This document shows positions 1 through 7,956 of a stretch of 56,017 nt of DNA, piece by piece. The position numbers and the translations under genes were made by a program. Numbering within the stretch: the stretch's first letter is position 1; each line of letters begins with the position of its first letter. Below the pieces are notes generated by a model that saw only the letters and a program-made list of their open reading frames with translations, was not told the origin of the DNA and did no database searches. The DNA is from an uncultured bacterium (GTDB lineage: Bacteria > Verrucomicrobiota > Kiritimatiellia > RFP12 > UBA1067): contig CADCCQ010000011.1 of assembly GCA_902799955.1 (NCBI GenBank), forward strand, positions 1-56,017, written 5' to 3'.

Positions 1-2
1 AC

Positions 3-1016
3 CTGGGGCTCGGCGCGGCACGGGAGGGCGCCGCGGCGGAGACGGGCGCCGCCGCCCCGCGCCGCAAGGCCGCCGTGAACCTGGTCGTCGCGGCGATCGC
101 GCTCGTTCTCGTCGCGGCGTCCGCCGTGATCCTCCTCCTCCCGGTGGGCGGCGCGTCGCGCAAGCGCGCCGACGCGGCGGACGCGAAGCCGCGGCCCGCC
201 GCCGAGTTCGTGTCCCTCGTCTACGAGAAGGTGGACGCCGATGCGACGCACATCTTCCGCTACAGCGTCGCCATAGACGCGAAGGGCAAGGTGAAGGCGG
301 ACTTCGAGGACGTGCCCGGGGAGAACAGGCTCAAGGAGGCGAGCGGCGAGCTCAACGAGCAGGGCATGGGCGAGCTGCAGCGGATATTCGACGGGGACGA
401 ATGGCGCGCGCTGAAGTCGGCGAAATCGTCCGACGAGACGGGAGGCAACTCCCTGAAGCTCCGGCGCATCCGCCTCGTCCGTGGCGGCGAGGTGAAGGAG
501 GTACGCATCGAGAACGCTGGCGAGGGCGAGGCGTTCACCTCGATCCGCGTCGCGCTTGAGACGCTGGTGAACAACGCGCTCGGGATGCAGGCCGTCCAGC
601 GCTCCCGCGAGGAGCTGGCGAAGTCCGCGGCGGACAACGAGGAGCTCGGCGACAAGATGTGGGAGGAGCGCGACGCGAAGTACGGGAACCTCTTCGCGTC
701 GGTGCGCTTCTACAAGCTGGCGCTCGGCGACCTGGACTCCCTCGGCGCGAGCGCCGGCGACGCCTCCAGGCTGCAGGAGCGCGTGGCGCGGTCGAAGGCC
801 GAGCTGGACCGCCGCTACAAGGACGTGCGTTACGAGGCCATGCGCTCCGCCAAGGTCCGCGACTGGGACAACGCGCTTGTGGAGTACCGCAAGATCCGCG
901 AGATGATCCCCGACAGGGGCGACCCGCGCCACCAGGAGGCGAACGCCAACATCATAGAGATCGAACGCCGCATGGAGGCCGAGAAGAAGGCGAAGAAGGG
1001 AGGCAGTGGGAAATGA
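3..1016 (+). CDS. Membrane-anchored protein with TPR-like C-terminus, 5' end outside window
   Basis: The reading frame is open from the window edge, so the listed start is not the true one; a GTG at 75 is a possible internal start. The first hydrophobic stretch (about residues 1-20 counted from that GTG) is a single membrane anchor, followed by a soluble part. Residues about 200-300 are charged and helical and resemble one or two tetratricopeptide-like helical pairs (YKLALGDLDSL, AMRSAKVRDWDNALVEY). No catalytic motif is visible. It ends with ATGA overlapping the start of the PEGA protein, so the two are probably co-translated. An upstream cytoplasmic domain such as a kinase or FHA domain may lie outside the window; this cannot be checked here. 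Confidence 0.6.
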   Translation: MGLGAAREGAAAETGAAAPRRKAAVNLVVAAIALVLVAASAVILLLPVGGASRKRADAADAKPRPAAEFVSLVYEKVDADATHIFRYSVAIDAKGKVKADFEDVPGENRLKEASGELNEQGMGELQRIFDGDEWRALKSAKSSDETGGNSLKLRRIRLVRGGEVKEVRIENAGEGEAFTSIRVALETLVNNALGMQAVQRSREELAKSAADNEELGDKMWEERDAKYGNLFASVRFYKLALGDLDSLGASAGDASRLQERVARSKAELDRRYKDVRYEAMRSAKVRDWDNALVEYRKIREMIPDRGDPRHQEANANIIEIERRMEAEKKAKKGGSGK

Positions 1017-2329
1017 GGTTCGTCTTTGCTCTGTTCGCCGCGCTTGCCGCGGCCGCGCCGCTGTCCGCGGGCGTGCAGGTGGAGTTCATGAGCACGCCGG
1101 AGGCGGCGGGCGTGTTCATCGACGGCAGGCTGCGCGGCAGCACGCCGCTCGTGCTCAGGGGCGCCGAGCTTGAGGTCGGCAGGCGGCACCACCTCCGCTT
1201 CTCGAAGGAGGGCTACGAGGACGTGGACATGTTCTTCGCCGCCAGGGACGGGGACCGCTTCGTGCAGCACGCGGAGCTCGTGCCGCAGAAGGGCCTGCTG
1301 CTCGTGACGACGGAGCCGGAGGGCGCCGAGATATCGAGGGACGGCTACTCACTCGGGACGACCCCGCGGCTGGTGACGAGCCTCAACGCGAAGGACGTCC
1401 ACACGCTCGTGATACGCAAGGCCGGCTACCAGGACCGCAAGCTGGAGGTGCGCTTCAACGGCAGGCGCCCGCTCGTCCGCAACGTGAGCCTCGTGCTCGA
1501 CTCCGGGGTGCTGAAGATCGGCTCGTCGCCGGCCGGGGCGGAGGTCACGGTCAACGGCATATCGAGGGGCCCGGCGCCCGTCACGGTGACGGGCATACCG
1601 AAGGGGCGCGTCGCCCTCTCCGTCAAGAAGGAGGGCTACAGGCCGTTCATGCGCGAGATCTCCGTGAACGCCGGGGACGAGCAGGACATCTTCGCGGAGC
1701 TTGTGCCGCTGCCCGGCGCGCTCGCGATAACGTCCGTGCCGGAGGGCGCGCGCGTCTACGTCGACGGCGAGTTCCGCGGCAAGTCGCCGGTCTCCGTGTC
1801 GGACCTGAGCCCGCGCCAGTACCGCGTCAAGGTGGAGCTTGACGGCTTCTACACGCAGGAGGCCCTGCTCGACGTGGGAATCGGCAAGACGGTGAAGCGC
1901 GAGTACCGCCTCGTAAGCAACCTCGGCTCGCTGGAGATACGGACGACTCCGCCGGGGGCGATTGTGTCCGTGGACGGCCGCATGTGCGGGACCACGACGG
2001 CCAGCGCGCCGAACGCCACGACGAGCGACGTCCTCGTGGTGGGCGGGCTGAAGGCGGGCGAGCACACGCTCATCGTCAGGAAATACCGCTATGCCGAGGT
2101 GGTGCAGCATCCCGTCGTCGCCGTCTCGAAGGCTACGACTGTCAACGTGAAGATGGCGCGCAAGTTCACGCCGAACGTCGAAATCGTGATGACCACCGGC
2201 GAAGTCATCAAGGGCGAGCTCGTCTCGCGCGACGAGAAGATGTACACCGTCATGGTGTCGCTGACCCAGCCGCGCACAATCCCCTGCGACAGCGTGAAGA
2301 CCGTCAAGCCGATCGCCGAGAAGCAATGA
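1013..2329 (+). CDS. Secreted PEGA-repeat protein
   Basis: A 438-residue protein with an N-terminal signal peptide (MRFVFALFAALAAAAPLSAG) followed by about five PEGA modules. Each has the typical pattern of small residue-x-V-x-hydrophobic-DG-x-x-x-G-x-[ST]P: GVFIDGRLRGSTPL, GAEISRDGYSLGTTP, GAEVTVNGISRGPAPV, GARVYVDGEFRGKSPV and GAIVSVDGRMCGTT. The last about 50 residues (TGEVIKGELVSRDEKMYTV) look like a small Sm/SH3-like beta barrel. PEGA domains are extracytoplasmic beta-sandwich modules common in PVC bacteria and are thought to bind cell-surface components. The start at 1013 is preferred because it opens a signal peptide and overlaps the previous stop codon. It overlaps tlyA by four bases. 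Confidence 0.85.
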   Translation: MRFVFALFAALAAAAPLSAGVQVEFMSTPEAAGVFIDGRLRGSTPLVLRGAELEVGRRHHLRFSKEGYEDVDMFFAARDGDRFVQHAELVPQKGLLLVTTEPEGAEISRDGYSLGTTPRLVTSLNAKDVHTLVIRKAGYQDRKLEVRFNGRRPLVRNVSLVLDSGVLKIGSSPAGAEVTVNGISRGPAPVTVTGIPKGRVALSVKKEGYRPFMREISVNAGDEQDIFAELVPLPGALAITSVPEGARVYVDGEFRGKSPVSVSDLSPRQYRVKVELDGFYTQEALLDVGIGKTVKREYRLVSNLGSLEIRTTPPGAIVSVDGRMCGTTTASAPNATTSDVLVVGGLKAGEHTLIVRKYRYAEVVQHPVVAVSKATTVNVKMARKFTPNVEIVMTTGEVIKGELVSRDEKMYTVMVSLTQPRTIPCDSVKTVKPIAEKQ

Positions 2330-3075
2330 AGTCGAGGCTCGATGTGCTGCTCGTGGAGCGCGGCCTCTGCGCGAGCCGGACGCTCGCGCAGTCCCTCGTC
2401 ATGGAGGGGAAGGTCCGCGTCGCGGGGCAGGTCGAGACGAAGGCGTCCGCCCGCGTCGGCGACGACGTCGAGGTGGAGGTCGCCTCGCCGCCGCGCTTCG
2501 TGTCGCGCGGCGGCGAGAAGCTCGAGGGCGCGTTCGCGCTGTGGGGCGCGGCGGGCCTCGACGCGTCCGGCAAGACGTGCCTCGACGTCGGCAGCTCCAC
2601 CGGCGGCTTCACCGACTGCCTCCTGCAGCACGGCGCGAGGAAGGTCATGGCGGTGGACGTCGGCACGAACCAGCTCGCGTGGTCGCTGAGGTCCGACTCG
2701 AGGGTCTGGGTGCGCGAGAACTTCAACGCGCGGTACATGACGCCTGCCGACCTCCCGGACGTCCCGTCGCTCGCCGTCACCGACGTCTCGTTCATCTCTC
2801 TGAGGCTGATCCTCCCCCCGATATGCGGCGTCCTGCCGCCGGGCGGGGAGGTCGTCGCGCTCATAAAGCCGCAGTTCGAGGCGGGGCGCGGCAACGCGCC
2901 CGGAGGCCTCGTAAGGGACGAGGCCGTGCGCGCGGCCGCGCGGGACGGCATCGTCGACTTCGCCACGCACGAGCTTTCGCTCGAGCTTCTCGGCCTCGCC
3001 GAATCGCCCGTGCGCGGCAGGGAGAAGGGCAACGTCGAATATCTGTCGTACTGGAGAAAAGGAGGGAAGTTGTGA
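2326..3075 (+). CDS. tlyA: TlyA family rRNA (cytidine-2'-O)-methyltransferase/hemolysin-like protein
   Basis: A 249-residue protein with the two-part TlyA architecture. The N-terminal S4 RNA-binding domain (residues 1-60, RLDVLLVERGLCASRTLAQ) is followed by the linker PPRFVSRGGEKLEGA and an FtsJ-like Rossmann methyltransferase. LDVGSSTGGFTDCLL is the SAM-binding motif I, and ALIKPQFEAGRG is the KxE-type catalytic region. The family 2'-O-methylates 16S and/or 23S rRNA using SAM. It starts inside the stop codon of the PEGA gene (ATGA), which argues for translational coupling although the functions look unrelated. Length is normal for the family. Confidence 0.9.
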   Translation: MKSRLDVLLVERGLCASRTLAQSLVMEGKVRVAGQVETKASARVGDDVEVEVASPPRFVSRGGEKLEGAFALWGAAGLDASGKTCLDVGSSTGGFTDCLLQHGARKVMAVDVGTNQLAWSLRSDSRVWVRENFNARYMTPADLPDVPSLAVTDVSFISLRLILPPICGVLPPGGEVVALIKPQFEAGRGNAPGGLVRDEAVRAAARDGIVDFATHELSLELLGLAESPVRGREKGNVEYLSYWRKGGKL

Positions 3076-3108
3076 GATTGTGGAATTGTGGAATTGCAGG
3101 ATTGCGGA
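3071..3108 (+). repeat. Octamer tandem repeat, G-rich orientation
   Basis: About five degenerate 8-bp units of the form ATTGTGGA/ATTGCGGA directly follow the tlyA stop codon. They are the reverse complement of the TCCACAAT/CCCGCAAT units seen at 9520, 42633 and 43940. Confidence 0.75.
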
Positions 3109-3184
3109 AGAGAAATGCCGCAAGCCGTGTATCGCATGGTGGGGTGACAGACAAGTGACAAAACAACGTATGAAGGGAGAACTG

Positions 3185-4813
3185 ATGAAAAACAAGACAA
3201 TGACAACGGCCGTGCTGGTCGTCTCGCTGCTGTGCGCCGCGGCGTTCGGGAAGACCAAGGTCGCGTGTGTCGGCGACTCGATAACGTACGGTCTCGGCCT
3301 CGCCGACCGCGCGCACGAGTCGTACCCCGCGCAGCTGCAGAGGATGCTCGACGAGACGACCCCGGGGGAATACGAGGTGCGCAACTTCGGCAACTCAGGG
3401 CGCGGCATCTACCTCGACTCCATGCGCGGCAGCGAGAAGCGCGGATTCCGCTACATGCCCGAGCACAAGGCGGCGCTCGAATGGAAGCCGGACATCGTCA
3501 TTTGCAACCTCGGCATCAACGACAACGGCGAGTATATCAAGGAATACACTGGTGGAAGAAAGCGCGGGCAGTTCGTCGACGACTACCTCGCGCTTCTCGG
3601 CGACTACCGGAATGCAAACGGCAAGGCGCGGCTCTTCATCTGGACGAAGCTCTCTCCGCTCGCCGAGGGGCAGCGCTTCTACAGAAGCCCGGAGCCCTTT
3701 CTGATGCAGCGCGACCTCGAGGAGGTCGCTGCGCGCGGCGGCGCCGTCGGCATCGACATGCAGGAGCCGCTCAGGGAAAAGATGGACGAAATCTTCGCCC
3801 GAGACAGGATACACCCGAACGCCGAAGGTGCACGCATCATCGCAGAGACGACGCTGAAGGCGATGCGCGGCGGACGCGGGGCGAGCGACGCGAAACGCGA
3901 CAGGCTTTCTCGTCTCTCGTCTCTCCTCTCTCGTCATGACGACTCCGGACGGCCTTTCGAAGTCTGGCTCTGCGCGGGGCAGTCGAACATGCAGAAGGGA
4001 TGGAACGAGTTCAACGCGACGCCTGCCGAGAAGGAGCGAGTCGAAAAGGAACTCAAGAGACTTGATCGTGTCGACATACGGTTCTGGGATTTCAACACGG
4101 GCGAATGGACGAAGCTCACGCGCGCGAACGCCCTCCGAAAGAGCGCGTTTGGCGTGAGCTTCGCGATCCGCCGCGCCGAGGCGACGGGCAAGGCGATTTT
4201 CATGCTTTACGTCGCGGCTGGCGGTGCGCCGACGGAATCATTTCTTAGCGAGCAGACGATGTGCGCCATTGGCAAGGACGGCAAGCCGCTTTACCCGCAT
4301 CTCGCGGCGATCGCGACGAACCGCCACCGCCTCGACCAGAACAAGGACTTCCCGTGCAAGTGGGTGGCGCGCGAGTATCCGCGCCGCCGCGCCAACGTCG
4401 AGGAGGCGTACTGGTGGCCTGTGTCGAAGATGTACGACCACGGAATCAAGGACATCAAAGAGAGCGGCATAAAGGTCGACGGCATCCTCTGGTACCAGGG
4501 CGAGTCGAACGCCACGACGTGCGTCGCGCCCGATACGCCGACCAACCGCGACTACCAGCTCGAGACGCTTCGCGCGCTCGTCGCCGAGCTGCGCGGCGAC
4601 CGGAAGATTCCGTTCATCATGATGGGTCTGCCGAAGATGAACCGTCCGTGGGAGCCGTACCGCGCGGTGCAGAAGAGGGTTTGCGAGGAGACCGGCGCGA
4701 CGTTCGTCGACACGTTCGCGGCGGGGCTCGGTGACATGAACGACGTGCACCCGCGGGACAAGGCGGCGTTCGCCGATCTGGCCGCCCGAGCCGCCTCGCA
4801 AAAAAAATTGTGA
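3185..4813 (+). CDS. Secreted two-domain esterase: SGNH hydrolase fused to sialate O-acetylesterase-like (SASA) domain
   Basis: A 542-residue secreted protein with a signal peptide (residues 1-22). Domain 1 (23-230) is an SGNH/GDSL hydrolase: GDSITYG with Ser32, the Gly block (NFGNSGRG), the Asn block (NLGINDNGE) and the DRIHPN block with Asp207/His210. Domain 2 (about 255-540) is a SASA-type carbohydrate acetylesterase: GQSNM with Ser267, LWYQGESN, and DVHPRDK with His522. Both domains remove acyl groups from polysaccharides, so plant or mucin glycans are plausible substrates (inference). The start at 3185 is chosen because AGGGAGA sits just upstream and it opens the signal peptide. The domain linker (residues 241-251) is encoded by a 7-bp tandem repeat. 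Confidence 0.88.
   Translation: MKNKTMTTAVLVVSLLCAAAFGKTKVACVGDSITYGLGLADRAHESYPAQLQRMLDETTPGEYEVRNFGNSGRGIYLDSMRGSEKRGFRYMPEHKAALEWKPDIVICNLGINDNGEYIKEYTGGRKRGQFVDDYLALLGDYRNANGKARLFIWTKLSPLAEGQRFYRSPEPFLMQRDLEEVAARGGAVGIDMQEPLREKMDEIFARDRIHPNAEGARIIAETTLKAMRGGRGASDAKRDRLSRLSSLLSRHDDSGRPFEVWLCAGQSNMQKGWNEFNATPAEKERVEKELKRLDRVDIRFWDFNTGEWTKLTRANALRKSAFGVSFAIRRAEATGKAIFMLYVAAGGAPTESFLSEQTMCAIGKDGKPLYPHLAAIATNRHRLDQNKDFPCKWVAREYPRRRANVEEAYWWPVSKMYDHGIKDIKESGIKVDGILWYQGESNATTCVAPDTPTNRDYQLETLRALVAELRGDRKIPFIMMGLPKMNRPWEPYRAVQKRVCEETGATFVDTFAAGLGDMNDVHPRDKAAFADLAARAASQKKL
3905..3936 (+). repeat. Heptamer tandem repeat inside coding sequence (domain linker)
   Basis: Four near-identical 7-bp units (TCTCGTC, TCTCGTC, TCTCCTC, TCTCGTC) encode the Ser/Leu/Arg-rich linker between the SGNH and SASA domains. 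The reading frame is kept. Confidence 0.75.
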
Positions 4814-4821
4814 AATCCTAC

Positions 4822-4851
4822 TTGACTTTCATGGGTAGAAAAGGATAAAAT
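4822..4851 (+). promoter_or_regulatory. Sigma70-like promoter of the LA_2272-type gene
   Basis: A -35 TTGACT at 4822-4827 and a -10 TAAAAT at 4846-4851 are separated by 18 bases. The expected transcript start lies about 35 bases before the ATG at 4893, leaving room for the AAGGAG ribosome site. Confidence 0.7.
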
Positions 4852-4892
4852 ATTCACAACATTTCAATGTGCAAGAAACACAAGGAGAAAAA

Positions 4893-5606
4893 ATGAATCG
4901 AATGCTGAAGTTCGGCCTCACGGCCATCGCCCTCGCGGCCGTCGCGCCCGCGTATGCAGAGGACATAGAGGAAGAGGAACCGGAAGGTCCCATCGGCTGG
5001 ACGCCCGTGGCGATCGGTCTCGCGACGCCCGTGCAGCTGCCGTGGGGTCTCAACCGCTGGGATGTCTTCGGCCTGGACGTCAACCTGTTCTACACGGACG
5101 CGCCCAAGCTGTACGGCATCGGCGTCGGCGGCCTCGCCGAGCTCACCCGCGACAGGGCAATCGGCCTCCTCGTCGGCGGCCTCGCCAACGTCGCGTTCGA
5201 CGACGTCTACGGCATGCGCGCCACGCTCGGCCTCAACTACTGCGCGAAGAGCGTCTATGGCGTGGAGGCGGGCCTCGCGGGATTCCGCGACACGTTCCAC
5301 GGCCTTGACGTGCAGCTCCTCGGCGCCTACCAGCGCGAGGTGTGCGGCATGCAGGTCGGCGGTCTCGCCACCGTCTCCGCGGAGGAGAGCTACGGCCTGA
5401 ACGTCGCCGGCCTCGCGAACCTCGCGAAGACGGCGTACGGCCTCCAGCTCGCGCTGCTCTTCAACTACACCACGGAGCTCCACGGCGCGCAGATCTCGCT
5501 CATCAACTACACCGAGGCATGCCCGTCCGGCTTCCAGATCGGCCTTGTGAACATCATCATGCAGAACCGCCTGAAGTTCCTTCCGATCGTGAACGGTTAC
5601 TTCTGA
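4893..5606 (+). CDS. LA_2272-type surface-repeat protein (predicted outer-surface protein)
   Basis: A 237-residue secreted protein. Residues 1-22 form a signal peptide ending in AYA, followed by an acidic segment (EDIEEEEPEG). The rest is built of short glycine-rich repeats of about 16-20 residues with the pattern GhxhGGLANhxxxxhYGhxh (GLLVGGLANVAFDDVYGM, GLNVAGLANLAKTAYGL, GFQIGLVNIIMQN). This is the pattern of the LA_2272-type surface-repeat family found in Leptospira, Bacteroidota and PVC genomes; its function is unknown and beta-structure is likely. AAGGAG lies upstream of ATG 4893, which is preferred over the GTG at 4869. Its stop shares a base with the parB start (TGATG). Confidence 0.72.
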   Translation: MNRMLKFGLTAIALAAVAPAYAEDIEEEEPEGPIGWTPVAIGLATPVQLPWGLNRWDVFGLDVNLFYTDAPKLYGIGVGGLAELTRDRAIGLLVGGLANVAFDDVYGMRATLGLNYCAKSVYGVEAGLAGFRDTFHGLDVQLLGAYQREVCGMQVGGLATVSAEESYGLNVAGLANLAKTAYGLQLALLFNYTTELHGAQISLINYTEACPSGFQIGLVNIIMQNRLKFLPIVNGYF

Positions 5607-6697
5607 TGGCATCGGCTTCCAAGAAGAGCCCATTTTTGAAGAAGGCTACGGGGGCGTCTAAGGCCCCCGTGCGTTCTGGAAAGCGTCATGGCCTCGGAAG
5701 GGGCCTTGATTCGCTTATTCCGACCGCGCGGCCCGTCGAGCCGCCGCCGAAGGTCTCTTCCGCCGCGAAGCCAGCCGCCGCCGCAAAGGCGGCGCCGCCG
5801 CCTGCCAGGTCCGTTCCCGCGCCGGCCTCGGCGAAGGCCGCGGCCGCAAGGCCCGCCGCCCCCGCTGCGCCGCCCGCCGAGCCGGACGTCCCGCTGGAGC
5901 TTCCCATCCTCGACATCGAGCGCAGCCCATACCAGCCGCGCCGCGACTTCAAGGACGAGGAGCTGAAGGAGCTAGCAGAGTCTCTGAAGAACAACGGACT
6001 CGTCCAGCCCCCGACGGTGCGCAGGAACTCGAAGGGCAAGTACGAGCTCATCGCCGGCGAACGCCGCCTCCGGGCCGCGCTTCTCGCCGGATGGAAGAAG
6101 ATCCGCGTCACGTTCCTGGACGTCGACGACCTCACGGCCGCCGCGATGACCACGACGGAGAACCTCCAGCGCGAGGACCTCAACCCGATCGAGGAGGCCG
6201 AGAGCTACAGGACTCTCCAGGACCAGTTCGGCCTCACGCAGCAGGAGGTCGCGGACAGGGTCGGCAAGGGTCGCGCAACCGTCGCCAACTCCGTGCGCCT
6301 CCTCGAGCTGCCGGACGAAGTGAAGGCGCTCGTCCAGTCGAAGCTGCTTTCCGTCGGGCACGCCAAGCTGCTGCTTTCCGTCGACGGCGAGAAGGACCGC
6401 ATCCTGCTCGCGCGCGACTGCGTCAACTCCCAGCTTACCGTCAGGTCCCTCGAAAAGCGCATCGCCCGCATGCACGAGCCCGTCGTCGAGCGCCCGCGCG
6501 GCACCCCGGACATGCCCGACGTCTACGTCCGCTCGCTGTCGGACAAGCTCAAGCGGCATCTCGGATGCGCCGTCCGGCTCACGAGCGGCATGACGCTCGC
6601 CGGCGGACGCCACGTCAAGGGCGTGCTGGAGATCGACTTCTTCGACAACGACGAGCTGGACCGCGTCCTCAGGATGATTGGCGTCGAGGTCGACTGA
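5606..6697 (+). CDS. parB: ParB/Spo0J chromosome-partitioning CTPase
   Basis: A 363-residue ParB. The N-terminal basic motif KRHGLGRGLDSLIP (about residues 27-40) is the ParA-interacting segment. It is followed by an unusually long Ala/Pro-rich linker (about 45-90). The ParB/Srx domain includes YQPRRDF and the CTP-binding GERRLRA motif, then ENLQREDLNPIEEA. A helix-turn-helix (LTQQEVADRVGKGRATVANSVRLL) reads parS, and a C-terminal dimerisation domain follows. ParB loads as a clamp at parS and works with ParA in origin segregation. No parA and no parS site were recognised in the window. The start overlaps the stop of the surface-protein gene by one base. Confidence 0.93.
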   Translation: MASASKKSPFLKKATGASKAPVRSGKRHGLGRGLDSLIPTARPVEPPPKVSSAAKPAAAAKAAPPPARSVPAPASAKAAAARPAAPAAPPAEPDVPLELPILDIERSPYQPRRDFKDEELKELAESLKNNGLVQPPTVRRNSKGKYELIAGERRLRAALLAGWKKIRVTFLDVDDLTAAAMTTTENLQREDLNPIEEAESYRTLQDQFGLTQQEVADRVGKGRATVANSVRLLELPDEVKALVQSKLLSVGHAKLLLSVDGEKDRILLARDCVNSQLTVRSLEKRIARMHEPVVERPRGTPDMPDVYVRSLSDKLKRHLGCAVRLTSGMTLAGGRHVKGVLEIDFFDNDELDRVLRMIGVEVD

Positions 6698-6699
6698 CT

Positions 6700-7563
6700 A
6701 TGTTCTCGATTGCAATGGCGGCGTCGCTTTTGTTCACGCCCGCCGATGCGCATCTTGCCTACGAGACGGCGAAGGGCATCGTCGATGACTGCACCCCCCG
6801 CGACGCAGGCACCTACCGCACACGCCGCGCCGCAAGGCGGATCTTCGACAAGGCGTCCGCCGCCGGCATCGACGCGAAGATGGACACGTTCGAGGCGATC
6901 ACGCCCATCGGCCCGCGCCGGTTCGTGAACGTCGAGGGGCGCTACGTCTCCTCGCACGACAACGACTGGGTCGTCCTCGTCTCCCACTACGACACCAAGC
7001 CCGGCACGGACTGCCCGGGCGCAAACGACGGCGCTTCCACCAGCGGACTCCTCGTCGCGCTTGCCGACGCGCTCACAACGCATCGTCCGAAGGACATCAA
7101 CGTTCTTATGATCTGGACGGACGGCGAGGAGTGCATGGAGCGCTACGGACATAACGACGGCCTCTGGGGGTCGCGCCACGCCGCGGAGAAGATAAAGAAG
7201 GAGGGCCTTCGCGTCAGGGCGGTCGTCTGCCTCGACATGCTCGGCGACGCCGACCTCGGGATCGTGGTCCCGCGCAACGGCACGGGATGGCTCGCGCAGC
7301 TCGCGCTGGACGCCGGCGCCGCCGTGCGCCCAGGCCTCGTCGCCGCCGGACACGAACTTGTCGCCGACGACCACCTGCCGTTCCTCGAAGAGGGATTCGA
7401 CGCGATCGACCTCATCGACTTTCAGTATGGCGGCGGCCCCGGGCGGAATGACTACTGGCACACCGCGCAGGACACCATGGACAAGATTTCGGAGGAGTCG
7501 CTGCTCCTTTCCGGACGCATGGTCGCGGAGCTGTTGAACCGCCTGGCCAAGAGAAAACCGTGA
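6700..7563 (+). CDS. M28-family zinc enzyme resembling glutaminyl-peptide cyclotransferase
   Basis: A 287-residue protein with a hydrophobic N-terminus that may be a signal peptide (MFSIAMAASLLFTPADA). M28 metal-binding blocks are all visible: SHYDTKPG, GANDGASTSG, WTDGEECMERYGHNDGLWGSRH, DDHLPFLEEG and DYWHTAQDTMDKI. The DGEE-x-GLWGSRH and DDH-PF-WHT arrangement is closer to glutaminyl cyclases, which close N-terminal Gln to pyroglutamate, than to general M28 aminopeptidases. Cyclase versus peptidase cannot be settled by eye. It starts two bases after the parB stop, so it belongs to the same operon. Confidence 0.8.
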   Translation: MFSIAMAASLLFTPADAHLAYETAKGIVDDCTPRDAGTYRTRRAARRIFDKASAAGIDAKMDTFEAITPIGPRRFVNVEGRYVSSHDNDWVVLVSHYDTKPGTDCPGANDGASTSGLLVALADALTTHRPKDINVLMIWTDGEECMERYGHNDGLWGSRHAAEKIKKEGLRVRAVVCLDMLGDADLGIVVPRNGTGWLAQLALDAGAAVRPGLVAAGHELVADDHLPFLEEGFDAIDLIDFQYGGGPGRNDYWHTAQDTMDKISEESLLLSGRMVAELLNRLAKRKP

Positions 7564-7661
7564 AAGCGCTTTGCGCATAGTACTCGCGCCCGTAAGTTCT
7601 TCTGGAAACAACCGGAACAACTTTTTTTCTCGCATCGCGTAACAACGCGACGTACCCAGAA

Positions 7662-7712
7662 GATACACTACACTTTACATTTTACACTTTACACTTTACA
7701 CTTTACACTCTT
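7662..7712 (+). repeat. Heptamer tandem repeat (TTTACAC family)
   Basis: About six 7-bp units of ACACTTT/ACATTTT lie between the M28 gene and the 3' end of the convergent tRNA gene. The same family recurs at 23125-23156 and, reversed, at 24585-24611. The rest of 7564-7661 holds no gene I can recognise. Confidence 0.75.
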
Positions 7713-7718
7713 CAGGAA

Positions 7719-7794
7719 TGGTGGCGAGAAAGGGGATCGAACCCTTGACCTTAGGCTTATGAGTCCTGCGCTCTACCAACTGAGCTATCTCGCC
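7719..7794 (-). tRNA. tRNA-Met (CAU), elongator type
   Basis: The reverse complement folds into a full 76-nt cloverleaf with encoded CCA. The acceptor stem GGCGAGA pairs perfectly with TCTCGCC, the D arm is GCTC-AGTTGGTA-GAGC, the anticodon loop is CTCATAA, and the T arm is AAGGG-TTCGATC-CCCTT. The 1:72 pair is G-C, so it is not an initiator tRNA. The anticodon stem (CAGGA/GCCTA) has two non-canonical pairs, 27:43 C-A and 31:39 A-G. A lysidine-modified tRNA-Ile(CAU) is the alternative. It is the only clear minus-strand gene in the window. Confidence 0.92.
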
Positions 7795-7892
7795 GCAAAT
7801 AAAATTGTCTAAATATGATACCAAAAACTACGCCATTTCGTCAATGGTAAATCGATGATAAATTTGCGACAAAAATTTTTTAAATTTCCCCC

Positions 7893-7921
7893 TTGCGGGG
7901 GAAGCGAAAATATGGTATTAT
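7893..7921 (+). promoter_or_regulatory. Promoter with CCCCCTTGC-type -35 region
   Basis: The -35 TTGCGG (7893-7898) and -10 TATTAT (7916-7921) are 17 bases apart. The -35 sits in an inverted repeat CCCCC-TTGC-GGGGG, preceded by an A/T tract. The same CCCCCTTG element precedes genes at 39046, 43005 and 44128. Confidence 0.65.
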
Positions 7922-7956
7922 ACGCATAGCTGGAAAAAAGCAAAGGAGAAAAAACC

